Source: CAYGZL01 sp964354345 (GTDB lineage: Bacteria; Chloroflexota; Anaerolineae; Anaerolineales; UBA4823). From it: a DNA stretch of 7,125 nt. Shown here piece by piece: positions 1 through 6,708 of the stretch. Made by a program: the position numbers and the translations under genes. A model generated the notes under the pieces. That model ran no database searches and was not told where the DNA came from. It saw only the letters and a list, made by a program, of their open reading frames with translations. How positions within the stretch are numbered: the stretch's first letter is position 1; each line of letters begins with the position of its first letter. The stretch spans positions 1-7,125 of the forward strand of contig CAYGZL010000048.1 of NCBI GenBank assembly GCA_964354345.1, given 5' to 3'.

Positions 1-872
1 TTTCCCAGAAAAGCGACCGAAGTATCCGGGCGGCGTGGCTGAGGCGCGAAGCGATGGACTTGAGCATGTACGGGAGGGGCTTGGGTGCGAATGCGCTCTG
101 CCAGCGCGGCCGTATCCGGCTCTGGCTCGATACCCAATTCAACCGCCAGAATGGTGCGACAGGCCTCATACGTCTCCAGCGCTCGCCCGCGCTCGCCAGC
201 CGCGAAGTGTACCCGCATCTTGCGTCGATAGGCCACTTCGTTCAGCGCATCCAATGCAATCCAGCGCGAGGTAGTCTCCGTGGCTCCGGAAAACTCGCCG
301 CTGGCAAACTGGATTTCGGACAGCCGGTCGAGAATTAAGCCCAGGCGGTGATGCCAAATTTCGCGCTGGATGGCTGCCCAATCATCGAAGCCAGGCGCAT
401 CGCCAAGGGAAAAACCGGTCAGAAAATCGCCGCGCTGGCAGGCGGCAGCCGACTGTAGTAAAGGCAAACTGGTCGAACCCTCCGGTAGCGTCCGGCTTGA
501 ACGATCGGCGCGTGCCTGAATGTAAGCCCGCTCAATCGTACGCAGGTCAACGTCGATGTCGGCGTCTGGATTCAGTCCCAGCGAGTGGTTTGTGACGGTA
601 AGGTAGGAGGTGTGGGTCTGACCGCTCGCCTGACGCAATGCAGTATGGAGGTGGCCGAGGGTGTTGCGCAGGCTGGCGTGACTGCGTTCCGGGCTTGCTT
701 CCGGCCACAGCAGGGAGGCCAGGTGCTCACGCGGTTGTGAGCCTGCCTCGAGTGCCAGGTAGATCAGCAACGCCAGCGTCTTGCGCGTGGGAAAGGACAC
801 CAGGTTTTTACCCAGGCGTACTTCGGGCGGCCCGAGTGCAAAGATGTGCAATGCCATGGTTGGGTCAGTCAT
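1..872 (-). CDS. SARP/BTAD-family transcriptional regulator, N-terminal part (runs off the left edge)
   Basis: Reading the minus strand from the ATG at 872-870 gives 290 uninterrupted codons to the window edge. Residues about 7-100 look like an OmpR-type winged helix: TRKTLALLIYLAL at 29-41, then LLWPEASPERSHASLRNTLGHLHTAL at 54-79, the usual helix-turn-helix of this class. From about residue 105 (DIDVDL) a bacterial transcriptional activation domain follows, with the hallmarks GDFLTGF, FDDWAAIQRE, and a TPR-like end with ALETYEACR and LAVELGIEPEPDTAAL. The last visible residues, TSVAFLG, resemble the lead-in to the FVGR segment of an AAA/NB-ARC ATPase, so the full protein is probably a large regulator; that is inference. 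The start is supported by AAGGAG at 885-880, 7 bases before the ATG. An ATG at 877 is out of frame and meets a stop at once. The family activates transcription by binding direct heptamer repeats, and such repeats lie just upstream. Ligand and signal are unknown. Confidence 0.9.
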   Translation of the reverse strand, partial: MTDPTMALHIFALGPPEVRLGKNLVSFPTRKTLALLIYLALEAGSQPREHLASLLWPEASPERSHASLRNTLGHLHTALRQASGQTHTSYLTVTNHSLGLNPDADIDVDLRTIERAYIQARADRSSRTLPEGSTSLPLLQSAAACQRGDFLTGFSLGDAPGFDDWAAIQREIWHHRLGLILDRLSEIQFASGEFSGATETTSRWIALDALNEVAYRRKMRVHFAAGERGRALETYEACRTILAVELGIEPEPDTAALAERIRTQAPPVHAQVHRFAPQPRRPDTSVAFLG

Positions 873-879
873 CGCATGG

Positions 880-885
880 CTCCTT
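880..885 (-). promoter_or_regulatory. Shine-Dalgarno of the SARP regulator
   Basis: AAGGAG on the minus strand, 7 bases before the ATG at 872. It fixes the start of the regulator. It overlaps the first bases of the TTGTGAC heptamer at 884-890, so a protein bound there would sit on the leader of its own gene. Confidence 0.7.
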
Positions 886-922
886 GTGACGCTGTTGAGA
901 CTCTAGATCATTATACTCAGTC
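884..922 (+). promoter_or_regulatory. SARP-box promoter module, copy 1
   Basis: Heptamers TTGTGAC (884-890) and TTGAGAC (895-901) differ in one base and start exactly 11 bases apart. CATTATACT follows at 909-917, containing the -10-like TATACT at 912-917. No good -35 hexamer lies at 16-18 bases from it, as expected for an activator-dependent promoter. A second copy at 6709-6747 matches at 32 of 39 positions. The module points to the GlsB-like gene at 949 and lies in the divergent intergenic region of the SARP gene. Recognition by that regulator is inferred from the known SARP operator layout (direct heptamers, 11-base period, upstream of the -10). Confidence 0.6.
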
Positions 923-938
923 TAAATGTAAATGAAAA
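910..938 (-). promoter_or_regulatory. Possible sigma-70-type promoter for the SARP gene
   Basis: On the minus strand TTTTCA (938-933) and a perfect TATAAT (915-910) are separated by 17 bases and point to the regulator. The -10 is the reverse complement of ATTATA inside the plus-strand CATTATACT, so the same bases could serve both directions. A start near 903 would leave a leader of about 30 bases that contains both heptamers. The -35 matches the consensus at four of six bases only. Confidence 0.4.
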
Positions 939-948
939 GGAGGCTAGA

Positions 949-1209
949 ATGGGAATACTAAGCTGGATTGTGGTTGGTTTGATCGCTGGTTTTTTGGCCG
1001 GGCTGGTCGTGAAAGGGGGCGGTTACGGGTTGATTGGCAACATCATTGTCGGCGTGATAGGCGGATTGTTGGGAGGCTGGATTGCTACCCGTTTCTTCGA
1101 TGTCGGTGACCCAATGTCAGGGATCAATCTGGAGTCGATCCTGATTGCGTTCGCCGGGGCGGTGGTTTTGCTCTTCCTGTTGCGTCTTTTGGGTGGTAGC
1201 AGAAGGTAA
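949..1209 (+). CDS. GlsB/YeaQ/YmgE-family small membrane protein (transglycosylase-associated)
   Basis: An 86-residue, glycine-rich hydrophobic protein with three likely membrane segments at about 4-20, 26-46 and 58-79. MGILSWIVVGLIAGFLAG at the start, GLIGNIIVGVIGGLLGGWIA in the middle and a short basic end (GGSRR) fit the Transgly_assoc (YeaQ/YmgE/GlsB) family, and the length is usual for it. Members are inner-membrane proteins often linked to general stress responses; the molecular activity is not established, and the transglycosylase name is historical. A strong AAAAGGAGG at 935-943 ends 5 bases before the ATG. It is the first plus-strand gene after the divergent SARP gene and lies 31 bases downstream of the -10-like element of module copy 1, so it is the most direct candidate target of that regulator. 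Confidence 0.88.
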   Translation: MGILSWIVVGLIAGFLAGLVVKGGGYGLIGNIIVGVIGGLLGGWIATRFFDVGDPMSGINLESILIAFAGAVVLLFLLRLLGGSRR

Positions 1210-1251
1210 CCCAAAAGCAAAGTGAACTAATCGAAAGGATTACATATTACT

Positions 1252-1319
1252 TGATCGTTAGGTCAATTGCCACCTGGTCAATCGGCCAGGTGGCTTCCAA
1301 TAGACCATTCAATCGATCA
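1252..1319. repeat. Imperfect inverted repeat / structured intergenic element
   Basis: Nested complementary arms: TGATCG 1252-1257 with CGATCA 1314-1319; GGTC 1261-1264 with GACC 1303-1306; ATTG 1266-1269 with CAAT 1298-1301; CCACCTGG 1270-1277 with CCAGGTGG 1286-1293, around the loop 1278-1285. That makes 22 potential pairs with small interior loops. It ends 5 bases before the AAAAGGAG of the gene at 1338. No T-run follows the core hairpin, so it is not a standard terminator. It could be an mRNA leader structure, a processing or attenuation site, or a remnant of a small palindromic repeat. Confidence 0.6.
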
Positions 1320-1337
1320 TGTAAAAGGAGAAATCTC

Positions 1338-1502
1338 ATGTTGTGGACTATCATTATAATTCTAGTAATATTGTGGCTACTCGGCTTCTTCGGTCGGAAC
1401 ATAAGTCCAAGCTTCCCGCGCACCGGCAATTGGATCCACACTCTGATTGTTATCGCCGTCATACTCATCCTATTGAACCTCCTTGGGGTAATACACCTTT
1501 AA
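1338..1502 (+). CDS. lmo0937-family mini membrane protein
   Basis: A 54-residue protein with two membrane segments at about 2-18 (MLWTIIIILVILWLLGFFG) and 35-52 (IHTLIVIAVILILLNLLGV), joined by a short polar loop. The opening LWTII-ILVILWLLG and the second helix beginning IHxLIVIAVI are typical of the lmo0937-type proteins, usually about 50 residues and of unknown function. The loop (residues about 20-33, containing SPSFPRTGN) is slightly longer than I would expect. AAAAGGAG at 1323-1330 ends 7 bases before the ATG and decides the start: an upstream in-frame TTG at 1251 would give a hydrophilic extension encoded by the inverted repeat and has no ribosome site. This gene type often sits among stress-induced genes, which agrees with the GlsB-like neighbour. 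Confidence 0.75.
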   Translation: MLWTIIIILVILWLLGFFGRNISPSFPRTGNWIHTLIVIAVILILLNLLGVIHL

Positions 1503-1542
1503 TGTAGCCAGTTCGCGCCTTCACTTCAACCGTAAGTGGTTT

Positions 1543-2802
1543 ATGCCTCAACTGAATCAATGGACATTTCGGCGCGTTATGTGGGCGACTCTCGTCCTGG
1601 TTTTTATCGCGCTTTCCTTCTGGCTTCTCTACAGGTTTTACCAGGTCGTTTTCATCTTGTTTATCGCCATCGTGATGGGCACGGTGATCAGGCCAGTTGT
1701 AACCTGGTTGCACCGGCGAGGTCTCCCCCGAATAGCAGGGGTCATTCTTGTCTACCTGTTGCTGCTCGTTCTGCTTATCGGCTTCGTGCTATTGTTATTT
1801 CCGTTGATTGTCGAGCAAGGTACAAAGCTTTCTGCCGCAGTTCCGGGTTACTACCAAAGCCTGCGTGAGTGGATGGTTAATTATCCCAATCAATTAATTG
1901 TGCGCTTAGGTGAGTTCCTCCCAGCTACACTTCCAAGCCTGGAGGGGGTACCGCAAACAGGACAACAGATGCTGACTTCTGCAGGGCAAGCGTTGGGTTA
2001 CGTGGCATCGGCGATTAATGTTATCTTTATAGCCACTGCTATTCTGTTATTGGCCTTTCACTGGACACTCGATGGACCACGAACCATTCAGTCATTGTTG
2101 TTACTGGTTCCAAAGGGCCAGCGCGATAATATTCGCGAACTGATTGCAGCCATGGAAACCAAGGTTGGTTTCTACATTGCCGGACAAGGTATCCTTTGCC
2201 TTGTCATTGGCGTCATGGCGCTGGTTGCCTACCTGCTCATCGGCTTGCCCAATGCCCTGGTGCTGGCGTTTGTGGCGGGTGTTATGGAGGCTGTACCGAT
2301 GGTTGGGCCGCTGCTTGGCGCCATTCCTGCGTCGCTGGTTGCCCTATCGATAGCGCCTACCAGGTTGATTTGGGTGATCGTCGCCACGCTGGTTATTCAG
2401 CAGTTGGAAAACAGCTTGCTGGTGCCGCGCGTCATGCGTAAGACGGTGGGGGTCAATCCATTCGTCTCTTTGCTGGCATTTTTTGCATTTAGCTCTCTAC
2501 TCGGGCTTGCCGGCGCACTCATGGCGATTCCCATGGCAGCCATTCTGCAGCTCATACTCGATCGCTTCATCTTTCATCCAACAGCGATGGAGTCGGAGGT
2601 CTCGCCTGGGCGCGATTATGCCAGCCGGCTGCGTTATGAAGCGCAAGACCTGGCCCAAGACCTGCGCAAGCAGGCGCGGCTCAAGAAAGGGGGCTCGGAT
2701 CTACGGGTCAAGCAAACCGATCAGGTGATGGATGAGATTGAGGCCATTACAACCGACCTTGATGCTCTCCTGGCTCAGGTCCGTCCTTCAGGTGCACCAT
2801 GA
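1543..2802 (+). CDS. AI-2E family transporter (PerM/TqsA/YdiK-like permease), copy 1
   Basis: A 419-residue polytopic membrane protein of usual family length. An N-terminal pair of membrane segments (about 13-55) is followed by GTVIRPVVTWLHRRGLPR, a typical opening. A long polar region (about 85-150) comes next, then the conserved core: EAVPMVGPLLGAIPA from E249, QQLENSLLVPRVM from Q286, and TVGVNPFVSLLAFFAFSSLLGLAGALMAIPMAAILQLI. Residues 347-419 form a charged, probably helical cytosolic tail. The family exports or exchanges diverse solutes; some members affect autoinducer-2 export and others are Na+(Li+)/H+ antiporters, so the substrate cannot be named. There is no clear Shine-Dalgarno before the ATG. 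It begins 40 bases after the mini membrane protein and its stop overlaps the next gene by four bases (ATGA), which implies translational coupling with its paralogue. Confidence 0.9.
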   Translation: MPQLNQWTFRRVMWATLVLVFIALSFWLLYRFYQVVFILFIAIVMGTVIRPVVTWLHRRGLPRIAGVILVYLLLLVLLIGFVLLLFPLIVEQGTKLSAAVPGYYQSLREWMVNYPNQLIVRLGEFLPATLPSLEGVPQTGQQMLTSAGQALGYVASAINVIFIATAILLLAFHWTLDGPRTIQSLLLLVPKGQRDNIRELIAAMETKVGFYIAGQGILCLVIGVMALVAYLLIGLPNALVLAFVAGVMEAVPMVGPLLGAIPASLVALSIAPTRLIWVIVATLVIQQLENSLLVPRVMRKTVGVNPFVSLLAFFAFSSLLGLAGALMAIPMAAILQLILDRFIFHPTAMESEVSPGRDYASRLRYEAQDLAQDLRKQARLKKGGSDLRVKQTDQVMDEIEAITTDLDALLAQVRPSGAP

Positions 2803-4067
2803 CGAAACAACTGGTAGTGTTCGGTACGGCGGTTATGACCACGTTGTTAGCGTTGGTGGTGCTGTGGCAGTTCAGTATTGTCGTCGTTTACGCGTTGATC
2901 TCTCTGACGCTTGCAGCAGCGTTGCGCCCATTGGTTGCCCGCCTGACAGGGCGAGGCTTTGTGGGGCGCGTGGCCTGGATTCTACTATACCTGGTGGTCC
3001 TGGGCAGTTTCGGCATCTTACTCTTCCTGACCGGGAAGACCGCAATCAAAGAGATTCAACAGTTAGCCCAAATTGTGTCGGTGCAGGATGCGTGGAGGCT
3101 GCCGATATGGTTGGAGGGCAGCCCGTTCCAACAGGCGCTGGTTGCCCGGTTGCCACCACCGAGTCAGATCTTCGAAGCAGTTACCGGCGACCAGGGGCAG
3201 CTCGTGTTGCCAGCCATACTCGGTTTCACGCAAGGAATTGGCGGCGTCGTGAGTGGTGTACTCGTCATTCTGTTCTTAAGCATCTATTGGAGTATCGATC
3301 AAATTCATTTTGAACGACTCTGGCTCTCGTTGCTGCCATCTGATCAGCGCAAACAGGCGCGTGGCATATGGCGGACCGTCGAGCCTGACGCCGGCGCGTA
3401 CATACGCGGTGAGGTAATCCAAAGTCTCCTGGCCGGGCTGCTATTAGGTATTGGGTACTGGCTGCTTGGGTCCCCTTACCCGGCGCTCTTGGCGCTGGCT
3501 GGTGCCGTGGCATGCCTGATACCCATGTTTGGGGTAGCCTTGGCAGTGCTTCCCGTGCTTATCGTGGGGCTGCTGACCAGTGTACAGCTTGGTCTGTTGA
3601 CGGCTCTCTATGCACTCGTCGTTTTGATTGCGTTGGGAGTATGGGTCAAGCCGCGCCTTTTCAATCACAGATGGGATAATCCCATTCTGACCGTCATTCT
3701 GCTCATCGCCATGGCAGATGCTTTTGGCCTTCTCGGCATCATTGTCGCGCCACCTTTATCAGTTGTATGCCAAATCCTGTGGAGCCGCCTGGTCAGCCAC
3801 CGCGCTGTTTCAGGGGCTGCGGCTCAGGTTTCAGACCTTAAGGAACGGCAAGCGATGGTGTGGGCTGCGATAAGGGCGATGGATGGACCGCCTCTACCAT
3901 TGGTGACCAGTAGCATGGAGCGTCTCACCCGTCTGATTGAGAAAGCTGAACCCATTCTACAAGCTGGTCTGCCTGACGCTGGTCAACCAGCGCAACCTTC
4001 CGAACCCTTCCGCTCCCCCCAGCCTGTCACCGCTGAAGGTGAGCCGCCTGTATCCACAAAATCCTGA
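2799..4067 (+). CDS. AI-2E family transporter, divergent copy 2
   Basis: A 422-residue membrane protein with the same architecture as its upstream neighbour: two N-terminal helices, LRPLVARLTGRGFVGR, a polar middle part, four or more C-terminal helices and a hydrophilic tail (about 345-422, rich in Pro, Gln and Glu). It has drifted at the conserved core. The EAVPMVGP of copy 1 is here CLIPMFGV (C239 to V246), and QQLENSLLVPRVM is replaced by a segment with GVWVKPRLF, so both acidic residues of those motifs are gone. It may have a different substrate, or act as the partner subunit of copy 1. The start shares ATGA with the previous stop and has only a weak CAGGTG in front, which fits coupled translation. 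The YihY-type gene follows after 11 bases. Confidence 0.85.
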   Translation: MTKQLVVFGTAVMTTLLALVVLWQFSIVVVYALISLTLAAALRPLVARLTGRGFVGRVAWILLYLVVLGSFGILLFLTGKTAIKEIQQLAQIVSVQDAWRLPIWLEGSPFQQALVARLPPPSQIFEAVTGDQGQLVLPAILGFTQGIGGVVSGVLVILFLSIYWSIDQIHFERLWLSLLPSDQRKQARGIWRTVEPDAGAYIRGEVIQSLLAGLLLGIGYWLLGSPYPALLALAGAVACLIPMFGVALAVLPVLIVGLLTSVQLGLLTALYALVVLIALGVWVKPRLFNHRWDNPILTVILLIAMADAFGLLGIIVAPPLSVVCQILWSRLVSHRAVSGAAAQVSDLKERQAMVWAAIRAMDGPPLPLVTSSMERLTRLIEKAEPILQAGLPDAGQPAQPSEPFRSPQPVTAEGEPPVSTKS

Positions 4068-4078
4068 AGAAACAGACG

Positions 4079-5008
4079 ATGACTATACCCAGAATGGCTA
4101 GAACTATAGCACAGCTCTGGCAGCAGGGTATGCGCAGCGTGCACAGGCTTAATGAGCGTACACACGGTTGGTTAGGGATCCTGGCAGGCGCAGCCAGGGA
4201 TGCCTTAATGCCCGACTCAGCGATTACGGCCGCGGCAATTGCCTACTTTGCCCTCTTCTCCTTGTTTCCCCTCATCCTTTTGAGCATTTCTATTGCCAGC
4301 TTCAACATTGGTCCGTTGATAGACCAGCAATTCATCGTACATGAGTTAGAGTTTATTGCACCAGCCCTTAGCCAGTTGTTGGGCCAAAATATAAACGAAA
4401 TCATCCGGGCGCGCGGACCAGTTACCGGTGTCGCTTTAATTGGTCTGATCTGGTCTGCCTCAACAATTTTTTACATTCTTACCCAAACCTTGAATAAAAT
4501 TTGGGGCAATAAACGAAGTCGCCCTGTTTGGAAGCGGCGTGGCCTGGCAATACTATTTGTCCTGACCTTCGTTGGCCCGGTGCTCTTCCTGGCTTCGTTT
4601 GCCGGTAGCCTGATTGCCAACCTCCGCTCCTGGTTGCCCGACCAAATCATTCCGATCGGGGACGGTATCAGTTTTATAGGGACTATCTTGCTCGATGTTC
4701 TCTTATTCATGGTGCTCTACATCATGCTCCCCCATGATGCTGCTACCTGGCGCGAGATTTTACCCGGCGCGATTGGAGCCGGTCTGCTCTGGGAACTTGC
4801 CAAGAAAGCTTTTTTGTTCTTTGTTTCCACCTACATCTCCGTCTCGAACCTGGTCTATGGTTCTGTGGCAACCATTATCGCCTTCCTGGCCTGGGCCTAT
4901 CTGAGCGGTCTTATCTTTCTATTTGGCGCTTTGCTGAGCGTCTCTTATTACCAGCTTAAGCAGAAGCAACAAGAAGCGGCAAACCAAAGGATACAAAAAC
5001 AATTGTAA
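4079..5008 (+). CDS. YihY/virulence factor BrkB family membrane protein
   Basis: A 309-residue integral membrane protein of normal length with about six membrane segments. Recognisable family parts, in order: DSAITAAAIAYFALFSLFPLILL from residue 46; LIGLIWSASTIFYILTQTLNKIWG in the middle; LPHDAATWREILPGAIGAGLLWELAKKAFLFFVSTY; and VYGSVATIIAFLAWAYLSGLIFLFGALLS near the end. A short Gln/Lys-rich cytosolic tail closes it. The family was once mislabelled ribonuclease BN; it is an inner-membrane family whose transport role is unsettled. The gene starts 11 bases after the second permease and ends 14 bases before the lipid kinase, so it is probably co-transcribed with both. No strong ribosome site is visible; only a loose GAAGAAA lies upstream. 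Confidence 0.9.
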   Translation: MTIPRMARTIAQLWQQGMRSVHRLNERTHGWLGILAGAARDALMPDSAITAAAIAYFALFSLFPLILLSISIASFNIGPLIDQQFIVHELEFIAPALSQLLGQNINEIIRARGPVTGVALIGLIWSASTIFYILTQTLNKIWGNKRSRPVWKRRGLAILFVLTFVGPVLFLASFAGSLIANLRSWLPDQIIPIGDGISFIGTILLDVLLFMVLYIMLPHDAATWREILPGAIGAGLLWELAKKAFLFFVSTYISVSNLVYGSVATIIAFLAWAYLSGLIFLFGALLSVSYYQLKQKQQEAANQRIQKQL

Positions 5009-5022
5009 GAAATAGTACGATT

Positions 5023-5937
5023 ATGGCAGAAATATCATCCACAAATAAACGCCACCTGCGAGCCAAGCTGATCTTCAATCCCGGTGCGGGGGCAACCGGT
5101 GAGTCGCCCGTGCAGCTTATGGATGTAATCCGTGAGATGCAGGCCTGGAAGCTTGTGCCGGAGACATACCTGGTCGAACCAGGCTGCGATCTGCAAGCTG
5201 TGGTCCAGAACGCCCTCGAGGATGGGATGCGCATGTTTGTAGTATGCGGCGGTGACGGCACCATTGATGTCATGGCTGGAGCCCTGGCTGGAACAAACGC
5301 CACCCTGGGAATCATACCCACCGGTACGCAGAACAATGTAGCCCTCAGCCTGGGGATTCCGGCGGATATCCCGCCTGCCATCGCCATCCTACGAACGGGT
5401 CAGCGCATCAAAGTGGATATGGGCCTGGCCGCTTGTGGTGAAATTAATCAGACTTTCCTGGAAGTTTGTTCGGTGGGGCTGCTTTCCGCCCTTTTCCCGG
5501 CAGCCGATGATATCCAGCACGGTAACCTGGCGCGGGTCGGCGACTTCCTGGCAACACTAGTGGCTTCCCCGCCAGCCGAAATGCACCTGATATTGGATGG
5601 CAAGCAGGAGATCAACACAATATGTCACGTGGTCCTGGTCTCCAATATGCCCTATATCGGTCCACATTTCCAGGTTGGTACCCCAACCTCGATGAATGAC
5701 GGCTTGCTGGATGTGCTGCTCTTCGCTGACCTGTCCAAGATGGACCTGCTGGGTTATGCCGTCCAGGTAGCCAGGACCGGGGTTGTGCCGGAAGACGAAC
5801 GCATCCAGCACTTCCAGGTGCGCAGGTTAGATATCGACACCAACCCGCCCATGCCGGTTATGGCAGATGGGTTGGCGTTAGGAGAAGGACTGCTGCGCAT
5901 CAGTGTGCAGCGGCATGTCCTGGCGGTCATGCGATGA
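5023..5937 (+). CDS. Diacylglycerol kinase-like lipid kinase (DAGK catalytic domain, YegS/DgkB type)
   Basis: A 304-residue soluble or peripheral protein of usual size. The DAGK catalytic domain begins with KLIFNPGAG at about residue 15. The nucleotide-binding GGDGT is at 76-80, and IIPTGTQNNVALSLGIP (P99 to P112) corresponds to the GT-N signature of the family. The C-terminal beta-sandwich runs to residue 304. Such enzymes phosphorylate diacylglycerol or related lipids with ATP at the membrane face. One oddity: the usual DGE near the C-terminus reads D282-G283-L284, with the nearest Glu at 288, so activity or substrate may differ. It is preceded by a 14-base gap and a poor ribosome site, and its stop overlaps the PAP2 gene as ATGA. 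This ties it to lipid phosphate turnover. Confidence 0.88.
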   Translation: MAEISSTNKRHLRAKLIFNPGAGATGESPVQLMDVIREMQAWKLVPETYLVEPGCDLQAVVQNALEDGMRMFVVCGGDGTIDVMAGALAGTNATLGIIPTGTQNNVALSLGIPADIPPAIAILRTGQRIKVDMGLAACGEINQTFLEVCSVGLLSALFPAADDIQHGNLARVGDFLATLVASPPAEMHLILDGKQEINTICHVVLVSNMPYIGPHFQVGTPTSMNDGLLDVLLFADLSKMDLLGYAVQVARTGVVPEDERIQHFQVRRLDIDTNPPMPVMADGLALGEGLLRISVQRHVLAVMR

Positions 5938-6644
5938 GGGAGTATCGCCCGGTTGCCTGGCTGGTGTTCCTGATAGCCAGCCTGGTTCTATTCCTTGCAT
6001 GGATGCCATCCCAGATCCGGACTATTATTTGGTACGGCCTGGTGGCCCGGGGAATCCTGTCGAGTATGCTGCTGGTTTTCAGCTTACTGGCAGTCTCGCT
6101 GGTGTGGTCCGCCGGTCAGCGCGTGGATGTCTGGGCTTTCCTGTTTTTTAACCGGCGAGGGTCGCGACCGGTCTGGTTGGACAGGACGATGTTGGGTTTC
6201 ACCCAGATCGGCAGCGGCATTGCTGCCCTGGTAATTTCGCTGATTTTGTTTTTAACCAGCGATCGTCTGGTGGTGTACGAACTCATTCTGGGGACTTTAA
6301 CGTTATGGATAATGGTAGAGTTGGTGAAAGCTCTGGTGCGACGATCACGACCAAATATTCGGGTGACTCAGACTCGCATTGTTGGCTACCAGGCAAGTGG
6401 GCGATCCTTCCCGAGCGGGCATACCAGCCAGGCCTTCTTCATGGCGACGCTGATGACCTCGCATTTCCACGCCAGCGCCTGGGTGATGTTTATACTGTAC
6501 GCCATTGCCCTGTTGGTGGGCATCACTCGCATGTATGTGGGGGCGCACTACCCAAGGGATGTACTGGCAGGGGCTATCCTGGGCAGTGTCTGGGGACTTC
6601 TGGGAGTGCTTGTCGACGGGTATATGCTGAACGGAAACGGGTAA
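5934..6644 (+). CDS. PAP2-family membrane phosphatase
   Basis: A 236-residue membrane protein with about six segments. All three parts of the phosphatidic acid phosphatase type 2 signature are present: K132-x6-R139-P140; P160-S161-G162-H163; and R199-x5-H205-x3-D209. In this family H205 is the expected nucleophile, assisted by D209 and H163. Substrates may be phosphatidic acid, other lipid phosphates or undecaprenyl diphosphate; the sequence does not decide. The start ATG overlaps the stop of the lipid kinase by four bases (ATGA), so both are likely made together, and the two enzymes could run opposite steps (DAG to PA and back). N-terminal helices at about 7-25 and 35-58 precede the catalytic part. 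No convincing terminator follows. Confidence 0.92.
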   Translation: MREYRPVAWLVFLIASLVLFLAWMPSQIRTIIWYGLVARGILSSMLLVFSLLAVSLVWSAGQRVDVWAFLFFNRRGSRPVWLDRTMLGFTQIGSGIAALVISLILFLTSDRLVVYELILGTLTLWIMVELVKALVRRSRPNIRVTQTRIVGYQASGRSFPSGHTSQAFFMATLMTSHFHASAWVMFILYAIALLVGITRMYVGAHYPRDVLAGAILGSVWGLLGVLVDGYMLNGNG

Positions 6645-6708
6645 AACGTGTAGAACCGGGTTAGACGGTGTAGAAATGGCGAGCAGATGAACACCACCAG
6701 ACGGCGTA
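6645..6708. other. Intergenic stretch after the PAP2 gene, no gene seen
   Basis: The octamer GTGTAGAA occurs at 6648-6655 and again at 6668-6675, 20 bases apart. I see no hairpin followed by a T-run, so the end of the membrane operon is not marked and read-through into the next genes is possible. Confidence 0.4.

Noticed and set aside
166..381. Short minus-strand open frame within the first 400 bases
   Set aside because: It is out of frame with the BTAD domain, which is continuous across the same region.
590..597. TTGTGACG inside the regulator's coding region
   Set aside because: There is no second heptamer 11 bases further and no -10; it is likely chance.
1218..1251. Possible third copy of the SARP-box module before the lmo0937-type gene
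   Set aside because: CATATTACT resembles CATTATACT, but the expected heptamers are not recognisable at the right distance.
1269..1294. Core hairpin as a rho-independent terminator for the GlsB-like gene
   Set aside because: The 9-pair stem is followed by CTTCCAATAG-type sequence with no T-run.
1251..1337. N-terminal extension of the lmo0937-type protein from a TTG at 1251
   Set aside because: The extension is encoded by the inverted repeat, has no ribosome site, and the ATG at 1338 has a strong one and matches the family start.
2732..3313. A 193-codon plus-strand open frame across the junction of the two permeases
   Set aside because: It lies in another frame of two clear family members, and its product has no recognisable domain or plausible composition.
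4956..5387. A 143-codon minus-strand open frame
   Set aside because: It runs antisense over the end of the YihY gene and the GGDGT-coding part of the lipid kinase; no ribosome site or family likeness.
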